Origin: Planctomycetota bacterium
Lineage (GTDB): Bacteria > Planctomycetota > Phycisphaerae > UBA1845
Reading direction: 5' to 3'
NCBI GenBank assembly: GCA_022567365.1
Contig: JADFHG010000079.1
Location: forward strand, 1 to 10,575
Length of the DNA stretch: 10,575 nucleotides
The notes beneath the pieces were generated by a model that saw only the letters and a program-made list of their open reading frames with translations, did no database searches and was not told where the DNA came from. Both the position numbers and the translations under genes were made by a program. Each line of letters opens with the position of its first letter. The stretch's first letter is position 1. Positions 1 to 5,289 of the stretch are shown here, in pieces.

Positions 1-251
1 GAGGAGACGTCGCTGACGTTGCCCGCCACGACGGTCTGGAGTTTGATGGTGCCCCCGGAGGTGAGGCGGATGCGGTAGCCGTTGGCCCGGTCCCGCAGGC
101 GGACGTAGACGTCGGCCTCGCTGCCGCTGTTGAGATCCACGTTGGCCTGGACCATGTAGTCGTCGTCGGAGAAGCGATCGACAACCGCGACGCCGCCACG
201 GGTTCCGCCGGTGACCAGCATCTCACCGGCCGATATCGACGTATCGGCCAA
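1..251 (-). CDS. RHS-family jelly-roll module, partial (runs off the left edge)
   Basis: Reading leftward on the minus strand, this stretch encodes about 83 residues nearly identical to residues 21-103 of the RHS protein at 3154-1355. They begin GLADTSISAGEM and include DRFSDDDYMV and RLRDRANGYRIRLTSG. Substitutions cluster at two places: VEP becomes VQA, and KIETGAVTD becomes TVVAGNVSD. The fold is inferred to be a concanavalin-like/LamG-type beta jelly roll, as found inserted in planctomycete RHS proteins. The frame is open to the window edge, so more RHS sequence probably lies to the left. No convincing start is visible: the first in-frame ATG (219-221) is inside the domain and has no clear Shine-Dalgarno sequence. 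The frame also stays open upstream into the end of the neighbouring gene without a good initiator. This fits a displaced fragment rather than a complete gene. Whether it is expressed cannot be told from here. Confidence 0.6.
   Translation of the reverse strand, partial: MADTSISAGEMLVTGGTRGGVAVVDRFSDDDYMVQANVDLNSGSEADVYVRLRDRANGYRIRLTSGGTIKLQTVVAGNVSDVS
1..251. repeat. Direct repeat copy A of RHS jelly-roll segment
   Basis: This segment aligns base for base, with no gap, to 2844-3094 (constant offset of 2843). I count about 18-20 mismatches over 251 positions, roughly 92% identity. Ten of them fall in the first 60 bases, so divergence is concentrated at the left end. Similarity stops abruptly near 251, where the sequence becomes unrelated. 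The left end of the repeat is set by the window edge, so the real repeat may be longer. Confidence 0.85.
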
Positions 252-304
252 ACCGGCGCGCCTTGTCTCGGTCCAACGATCGGCTGAATAGAGATATTCT
301 ACGA

Positions 305-1237
305 CTAATCGATGGGTCGACGAAACCAGATGTATTTCCACTGATCGTCGATCTCCCTCTGAAGAATTGCCAGTCGTTTCGTGCGTTCGGCTTCGCCTTC
401 GACACAAGACGACAAGAGTGCCTCATGACGCGTCTCACGGCGTTGAAGGCGCATTAGTTTCAGGTCGATGGATCGGTACTCTGGATAAATCCACATATAA
501 AAGGAAACCTCCATGAGCTTTGTCACGGGAGCACTAAGAGCGCGCACGATCAACGGGATCTTCCGACGCTCCGCTGGCCAGGCCTCTCTCGCGCGCTGCA
601 TTTCGTCAGAGGCACTAAGACCGACGTTCTGATCACAACAAAGGAAGCAGACCCACGAAGTATACGGAAGCTTAGCTCCCTCGGGGAGCATAGCCCTCAG
701 CTCTTTGGGGCAAATAGTGAAGCTCTCCCGAAAGTAGGGTCTATTGCGCAGGCTGTACGGTCGGCCAGAGTCGATGCGCACTCGTTGGTTTCGAATCGCG
801 CTGGTCCAAGCAATAACTCGTTCGCGCCGGACATTGTCCTTGTGCCAATCCTCAACGCGCGCGTCGGGTTCGGGGCCATGCTCGAGCGAGAAAACCACTC
901 CCTTCACTTCGCCATTCAGTGCGCAGTCGAACTTTCCTTTTGGATATTCATGGGTCATCCAATCATTCAGCTCTTGGGCAGACTCAGAAGTGGTTGCGTA
1001 GATGACGTACGCGTCTCGTTCAACCCATAGGGTTCGACCCAAGAGCTCGCTCGGCCAGCAAGACGGCTTGCCATTGGGCGCCAGCGATACGACTGTGGGT
1101 GCTGCACAGGACAAGAATCCGCTCATGCAGATTATGGGTAGCGTGCCGATCGTGATTGATTGTAGCCTAGAACGCGATCGGGCTCCAAATCGCGAGGGAA
1201 CGGGCTGGCACGCAGTGTTGTGTCGACACATGTTCAT
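305..1237 (-). CDS. Hypothetical exported protein or lipoprotein; candidate partner of the RHS tip
   Basis: I do not recognise this 310-residue protein. The start at 1237 is chosen because a good Shine-Dalgarno sequence (AAGGGAG) lies seven bases upstream on the minus strand; the frame is also open to an ATG at 1303 with no such site. The N-terminus has an arginine-rich stretch, then a hydrophobic segment ending GFLSCAAP. This looks like an export signal, possibly with lipoprotein processing at the cysteine, although Phe at -3 is unusual. The mature part has scattered cysteines. The C-terminal third is helical in character and ends with a charged, coiled-coil-like stretch before WKYIWFRRPID. 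It lies 117 bases downstream of the RHS gene on the same strand and shares its tail's lower GC. By position it could be the cognate immunity or accessory protein of the RHS tip. That is inference; no immunity family was recognised. Confidence 0.65.
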   Translation of the reverse strand: MNMCRHNTACQPVPSRFGARSRSRLQSITIGTLPIICMSGFLSCAAPTVVSLAPNGKPSCWPSELLGRTLWVERDAYVIYATTSESAQELNDWMTHEYPKGKFDCALNGEVKGVVFSLEHGPEPDARVEDWHKDNVRRERVIAWTSAIRNQRVRIDSGRPYSLRNRPYFRESFTICPKELRAMLPEGAKLPYTSWVCFLCCDQNVGLSASDEMQRAREAWPAERRKIPLIVRALSAPVTKLMEVSFYMWIYPEYRSIDLKLMRLQRRETRHEALLSSCVEGEAERTKRLAILQREIDDQWKYIWFRRPID

Positions 1238-1354
1238 CGTTGCGCTCCCTTCAATCCAACGAATGGACTCGTTTGAAATAGCGCATGCATCCATTAACCT
1301 CACTCACGAACGAAGGACGGCAACTCTCAACGAATCGCGGCGTCGCTGATCAAG

Positions 1355-3154
1355 TCAGAATACATCGCAAATCAGGTGAAGGGCCCATGCGGCTGGACAG
1401 TAGATACAATAACCAAATAGTGATGCGCATGCGGGACCACAACCGTCCGTGTGGCAGGCGCCATCACAGCAGTGCTCGGACGGCATACCGGGAAGAGGTG
1501 TGATTTCCCGTGTACATAGCTGTGGGCCCCGATTCCATGGCCTGAACCAATCGATACATGTTGACTTAGGCGCGAGGCCCTCGGCATCAGTGAGCACGGC
1601 TGGGTTACAGTCAAGGTATTCATATGGATTAGCAGACTCCCGGCCAAGGCGAGGCTGGACGATGGGCACAATCGTAGTCGACTGAACGACAAGACGCATT
1701 ATTGTTGCAATTTGAGTCGGCATGTCAAGGCCACTATTCCGAAATCGTGCCAACTGAACGCGTGAGGCTGGGCTAAGTGGCGTATCGTGCAGGGCGATCA
1801 ACGAGCCTGTCCCGGAAAGGAGGCCGGGCTGCAGCACCGGATCCCTCTGCACAAACCGCCTCATCGTCGGATGATACTGCCTCGCCCGATTGTGGTAGCT
1901 TCCGAGTTCCGGTTCGTAGAGCAATCCCTGATGCGCAAAGACCTGCTCGACGCCGGTGTAGCGGCGCCCGGGGTGGCGGGCGAGGCCTTGGGGTAGGTTG
2001 TCGAACTCGCCTTCGTCGGCGGCGTCGTAGTCGCCGTCGAAGTCGAGGTCCAGGATGCGGCAGGCGCCGGCTACCGTGCCGGTGCAGGTCGAGCCGGGGG
2101 TGCCTTTGTCGGCGCCATCCACGTCGCCGTCGCCGTCGCGATCGCCGTAGCTCGTCTCCTGTTGGACGACGAACTGACCGTACGGGTTGTAGACGTAGCG
2201 CTCGACCACGCTGCCGCCCAGGTCGGTCAGGGCGATCACGTTCCAGTTGGCGTCCTGATGGACGTATAGGTCGCCTTTGTCGATCACGCGCATCATGACG
2301 ATCTCGTCAATGTAGCGAACCCCGCGGACGAACTGCTGCACGACGTTGCTGCTGCCGTCGCGGGTCTCGATGATCTTGTGACCATCATGGAAGTATACAG
2401 CCGTAAGGTCGTGATCGCCAGCATTCGTCACGACTTTCTTCATTCTACGGCCCGTAGCGTCGAACTCGGCCGTCTGGATGGTGACGTCCGTGTCGTTGGT
2501 GGACGTCACCAGGACCAAGCGATTCCAGGCGTCGTAGGTGTAATCGAGCCGGCCGTCGTCGATCAGGTTGCCGGCGTCGTCGTGACTGACGGTGACACTG
2601 GTCGAGCCGAATGTCTCGTTGATCACGACGTCGTCGCCCGCATCGTCGATGTCGTCGTCGCCGGTGACGTCATATCCGATCTTGAGATTGTCGATCTTGG
2701 GCTGGTCCCCGCCGAAGGCCACGCCGCCGGCGCCGAACGTGCTGTCGGTGGTGTTGATCCTCAGCGTCCCGTCGACCCAGGCCTTGATCGTCGTGCCGGC
2801 GACCTTGATCTTCAGCGCCACGTCCGTGCCGTTGTACGTCGTCGAGGAGACGTCGGTGACGGCGCCCGTTTCGATCTTCTGGAGCTTGATGGTGCCCCCG
2901 GAGGTGAGGCGGATGCGGTAGCCGTTGGCCCGGTCCCGCAAGCGCACGTAGACGTCGGCCTCGCTGCCGCTGTTGAGGTCCACGTTGGGCTCGACCATGT
3001 AGTCGTCGTCGGAGAAGCGATCGACAACCGCGACGCCGCCACGAGTCCCGCCGGTGACCAGCATCTCACCGGCCGAGATCGACGTATCGGCCAGCCCGTC
3101 GAAGCCGGGGAGGACCGGGTCGCGGGAGGCGCCGCCAGGAGGGCGGGTTGTCAC
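1355..3154 (-). CDS. RHS/YD-repeat protein, C-terminal part with cysteine-rich tip
   Basis: The frame encodes 599 residues from a GTG at 3154. In order: a jelly-roll module (about 20-165); YD/RHS repeats (about 185-330, with DDAGNLIDDGRLDYTYDAWNR and GVRYIDE); an insert with two calcium-loop-like motifs (DRDGDGDVDGAD near 338-349, DLDFDGDYDAAD near 369-380); the RHS core (GRRYTGVEQVF, ARQYHPTMRRFVQRDP to residue 439); about 70 unusual residues; NPYEYLDCNPAVLTDAEGL (509-527); and a tip of about 70 residues with ten cysteines and a hydrophobic end. RHS proteins are usually large secreted proteins whose core encloses a variable C-terminal effector. Here there is no signal peptide, no good ribosome site, and an in-frame stop near 3198, so the N-terminal part is missing. 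It is either a 5'-truncated cassette or a pseudogene remnant. GC drops near 1780, within the insert between FVQRDP and NPYEYL. The tip's toxicity is not demonstrated. Confidence 0.8.
   Translation of the reverse strand: MTTRPPGGASRDPVLPGFDGLADTSISAGEMLVTGGTRGGVAVVDRFSDDDYMVEPNVDLNSGSEADVYVRLRDRANGYRIRLTSGGTIKLQKIETGAVTDVSSTTYNGTDVALKIKVAGTTIKAWVDGTLRINTTDSTFGAGGVAFGGDQPKIDNLKIGYDVTGDDDIDDAGDDVVINETFGSTSVTVSHDDAGNLIDDGRLDYTYDAWNRLVLVTSTNDTDVTIQTAEFDATGRRMKKVVTNAGDHDLTAVYFHDGHKIIETRDGSSNVVQQFVRGVRYIDEIVMMRVIDKGDLYVHQDANWNVIALTDLGGSVVERYVYNPYGQFVVQQETSYGDRDGDGDVDGADKGTPGSTCTGTVAGACRILDLDFDGDYDAADEGEFDNLPQGLARHPGRRYTGVEQVFAHQGLLYEPELGSYHNRARQYHPTMRRFVQRDPVLQPGLLSGTGSLIALHDTPLSPASRVQLARFRNSGLDMPTQIATIMRLVVQSTTIVPIVQPRLGRESANPYEYLDCNPAVLTDAEGLAPKSTCIDWFRPWNRGPQLCTREITPLPGMPSEHCCDGACHTDGCGPACASLFGYCIYCPAAWALHLICDVF
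2844..3094. repeat. Direct repeat copy B of RHS jelly-roll segment
   Basis: This is the partner of 1-251, with roughly 92% identity and no gaps. It lies inside the RHS frame, coding for residues 21-103. The shared block ends at the codon for Leu21 on the gene's 5' side. That is also near where the RHS frame loses recognisable protein similarity and runs into the methyltransferase upstream region. The two copies flank about 2.6 kb that contains the RHS body, the tip and the unrecognised gene, and they could recombine to delete or exchange that segment. Confidence 0.85.
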
Positions 3155-3221
3155 CGAGGGCGAAGGGCGTACGATGGTGGGGCAAGTGCATGGATTTCAG
3201 GGACACCATGGAGGGTCTGCG

Positions 3222-4397
3222 GTGGCGGAAACAAAGAGTAGAATCGTAAATGGCGACTGCATCGCCGGCATGAAGAAGATCGATCCCGGGAGCATCGACC
3301 TCGTTTTCGCCGACCCGCCGTTCAACATCGGCTATGAGTACGACAAATACGACGATAAGCGTCCGTACGACGACTACCTCGATTGGTCGCGCGAGTGGAT
3401 CGCAGGCGTTATTCGCGTGCTCAAACCAAGCGGCACGTTCTGGCTGGCGATCGGTGACGAGTATGCGGCCGAGCTCAAGGTCATGGCAACGCGCGAGCTT
3501 GGGCTGACGTGCCGCAACTGGGTCGTGTGGTACTACACGTTCGGTGTCAACTGCAAACACAAGTTCACGCGATCGCACACCCACCTGTTTTACTTCGTGA
3601 AGGACGCGAAGGACTTCACGTTCAATAGCGCGTACCCCCAAAGCGACCCCCGGAGCATTCGCGTCCCCTCGGCCCGGCAGCTCGTCTACGGCGACAAACG
3701 GGCCAACCCCAACGGGCGACTCCCCGACGATACGTGGATCATCCCGCCGACGCAGACGGTCGGCGAGCGGACGAGGGCGGGCGATCCAAGCGCGGACCGC
3801 GCGGGGGCGCGGGCGGGCGATCCGAACCGCGACCGTAAGGGAGCGGCTGATTCTGCGTACGCGGTCAAACGAACGACCCATCAGAGCACCGACCCTGGAG
3901 CAGCGGGCGTCCCTAATGCCGCGCCGCGCGGTTGGATCCTTCGCCCGCAGGATCTGCCCGACGGCTTTTCCGCCGACAGCGACACGTGGTACTTCCCCCG
4001 GGTGTGCGGCACGTTCAAGGAGCGCATGGGCTTCCACGGCTGCCAGATGCCCGAACAATTGCTCGCCCGGATCATCAAGGCCTGCTCGAACGAGGGCGAC
4101 ACCGTCCTCGACCCCTTCGCCGGCAGCGGCACGACACTAACTGTTGCGCAGAAACTGGGTCGCAAGCCCATCGGTTTCGAAATGTCCAAGGATTACGCGG
4201 ATGCCGTCCGAAAGCGCCTCCGCACCCTCAAGCCCGGCGACCCGATCGAGGGTTTCGAGGATCCGCTATACACCGTGCCGACGACGGCCGACGGAACGAT
4301 CCGCACGGCAAGCGGGAAGCGTGCGAAACGGAACGGTGTGCGGGCACCGAAGTCGGTCGAGGCAGGTCAAGAGACGTTGTGGGGGGATCAGCATTGA
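3222..4397 (+). CDS. Site-specific DNA methyltransferase, beta class (N6-adenine or N4-cytosine)
   Basis: This 391-residue enzyme should transfer a methyl group from S-adenosylmethionine to an exocyclic amino group of A or C in DNA. Catalytic motif IV (DPPFN, residues 31-35) precedes the AdoMet-binding motif I (DPFAGSGTT, 297-305), the order that defines the beta class. Conserved blocks SGTFWLAIGDEY (60-71), DTWYFPRVCGTFKER (254-268) and GCQMPEQLLARII (273-285) match planctomycete relatives as I know them. The GTG at 3222 is preferred because GGAGG sits seven bases upstream and the protein then starts just before IVNGDC; the frame is open further upstream (ATG at 3174). Between TWII (171-174) and WILRPQDL (238-245) lies an Ala/Arg/Gly/Asp-rich insert of about 65 residues with an internal repeat (RAGDPSADRAGARAGDPNRD). 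No restriction endonuclease is adjacent, so it may be a solitary methyltransferase. The target site cannot be read from the sequence. Confidence 0.92.
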   Translation: MAETKSRIVNGDCIAGMKKIDPGSIDLVFADPPFNIGYEYDKYDDKRPYDDYLDWSREWIAGVIRVLKPSGTFWLAIGDEYAAELKVMATRELGLTCRNWVVWYYTFGVNCKHKFTRSHTHLFYFVKDAKDFTFNSAYPQSDPRSIRVPSARQLVYGDKRANPNGRLPDDTWIIPPTQTVGERTRAGDPSADRAGARAGDPNRDRKGAADSAYAVKRTTHQSTDPGAAGVPNAAPRGWILRPQDLPDGFSADSDTWYFPRVCGTFKERMGFHGCQMPEQLLARIIKACSNEGDTVLDPFAGSGTTLTVAQKLGRKPIGFEMSKDYADAVRKRLRTLKPGDPIEGFEDPLYTVPTTADGTIRTASGKRAKRNGVRAPKSVEAGQETLWGDQH

Positions 4398-4450
4398 GAC
4401 CTGCGTGATCACCAGTCCAAACTGCGCGTTGTAGCGCGGTCTTGAAATGA

Positions 4451-4479
4451 GGTTCTCCCACAGATTCTGTGGGAGAACC
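4451..4479. terminator. Perfect 13-bp palindromic hairpin after the methyltransferase gene
   Basis: GGTTCTCCCACAG, then ATT, then CTGTGGGAGAACC form a perfect stem of 13 pairs with a 3-nt loop, beginning 54 bases after the methyltransferase stop. Position and strength suggest a transcription terminator. However, no T-run follows on the plus strand (the next bases are AGAAAAAG), and the minus strand has only a weak T-rich stretch after the stem. It may instead be a factor-dependent stop, an RNA-stabilising hairpin or a protein-binding palindrome. Confidence 0.4.
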
Positions 4480-4689
4480 AGAAAAAGATGTCCAACTTCG
4501 GCAAAAAAAGAGCCGAGCATTACCACGTCCCACAACCGCAAACCACGTTCCAACAGTCAGTTGCGATCCTTAAGTGAACCGTATTGTCCCTAGGCCAAGT
4601 TGAACAGTTGCGGAGTTTGAACGGTCCTGGTCGTGTCGCCGGGGCCGTTTTCCGGCAAGAGTCGCGACTACAATTGGACGACCTGGTCG

Positions 4690-4984
4690 ATCTTGCGGAG
4701 TCGCCGCCGGTGTAGCGTGGACTCTTGTCATTCTTCCGCCCCACGTTCAAGCCCGCGATTCGTCGGTCCGCACCGAAGTGGATGTTCCACGCCTCACCCA
4801 TGCTTTGGCGTCCGCCAGCTCGCAACGCGCCGCGCGCTGCATGGTCTGACGGAGGGACGCTCAGTTGCACCTCATGTCCATCCTCATAATGCGGAATTAT
4901 TCGTTCTCCGTTGAAGAAACAATCAGCCGTCAGTCGGCGTCGCTCAACTGACAGCTGCCGGCCGAGGGCTTCTTCACTGTCCAT
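4690..4984 (-). pseudogene. Possible gene remnant of unknown function
   Basis: A minus-strand frame starting at ATG 4984 has about 90 residues of protein-like composition. Segments include RLTADCFFNGERIIPHYEDG, SVPPSDHAARGALRAGG and MGEAWNIHFGADRRIAGLNV. The frame also reads upstream of the ATG as QQLTYFWA before meeting a stop. After about residue 95 the composition becomes Ser/Arg/Thr-rich and looks like chance reading, although the frame stays open to 4520. There is no Shine-Dalgarno sequence. I do not recognise a family. It may be the C-terminal remnant of a degraded gene or simply a chance frame; the left limit given is approximate and marks where protein-like sequence seems to end. Confidence 0.25.
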
Positions 4985-5178
4985 CGCCCAGAAGTACGTA
5001 AGTTGTTGTCCGGCAGCGGGTTACGGGCCGGATGACCGGAATTCGAGCGAGGGGTGCTCAAGCCGCCCTTCCCCGACCTGTCGCCGTGCTCGCCAGAGGA
5101 TTGGTCCCCCGACGTGTTGGCGCGCTGAACCACCGGATCGACCCTCTCGACAGACAGACCGAAACCTGCGAGACTGCG

Positions 5179-5196
5179 GGGTCCGCAAGCGGACCC
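5179..5196 (+). other. Strong GC hairpin in the leader of the long greA gene
   Basis: GGGTCCG, loop CAAG, CGGACCC form a 7-bp stem (8 bp if the loop shrinks) about 95 bases before the ATG at 5290. It lies immediately before a CCGGCC-rich tandem repeat. It could be a structured 5' untranslated region or an attenuator-like element. No T-run follows, so a simple intrinsic terminator is unlikely. Confidence 0.3.
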
Positions 5197-5197
5197 G

Positions 5198-5238
5198 GCC
5201 ACCGGCCGACCGGCTTGCCACCGGCCAACCGGCCTGCC
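5198..5238. repeat. Two-copy tandem repeat with 19-base period
   Basis: Two near-identical 22-mers, GCCACCGGCCGACCGGCTTG plus CC and GCCACCGGCCAACCGGCCTG plus CC, overlap by three bases, which gives a period of 19. They match at 20 of 22 positions. The repeat sits about 50 bases before the long greA start codon, between the 5179-5196 hairpin and the ribosome-site region. Its function is unknown. Confidence 0.5.
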
Positions 5239-5289
5239 GGCCCGTTGCCCACGTGTTGTTCAAGAGTCAGTTGAGGATGATCGTCTGAA

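Larger units (their letters stand above)
4398..5289. other. Non-coding stretch between the methyltransferase and long greA genes
   Basis: About 890 bases hold no gene that I can support with confidence. Inside are the 29-nt palindrome at 4451-4479, a doubtful minus-strand frame at 4690-4984, a strong hairpin at 5179-5196 and a short tandem repeat at 5198-5238. Plus-strand frames here are short, arginine/proline-rich and start without ribosome sites, as expected from chance frames in GC-rich DNA. No tRNA, transposase or recognisable riboswitch was found. Confidence 0.55.

Noticed and set aside
223..438. 71-codon minus-strand frame overlapping the gene end at 305
   Set aside because: It is in a different frame from both the jelly-roll module and the exported protein and has no features of its own.
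1025..1050. GGGTTCGACCC, resembling the T-arm of a tRNA
   Set aside because: It lies inside the coding sequence at 1237-305 (reading ELLGRTLWVE), and no acceptor, D or anticodon arms can be placed around it.
1777..2298. Plus-strand Arg/Ser-rich frame resembling an SR-type protein
   Set aside because: Its repeats of Arg, Ser and Gly are the antisense reading of Asp-rich calcium loops and GC-rich RHS codons.
2378..3241. Plus-strand open frame of 287 codons antisense to the RHS gene
   Set aside because: It mirrors the RHS gene in GC-rich DNA, is valine/aspartate/glycine-rich with no motifs, and the minus-strand frame has clear RHS signatures.
3066..4058. Minus-strand open frame of 330 codons antisense to the methyltransferase
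   Set aside because: It is a shadow frame; the plus strand carries catalytic and AdoMet-binding motifs, and this frame has none and is Arg/Val-rich.
4488..4577. 29-codon plus-strand frame MSNFGKKRAEHYHVPQ...
   Set aside because: It is too short, has no ribosome site beyond an A-rich stretch, and starts directly after the palindrome with no supporting motif.
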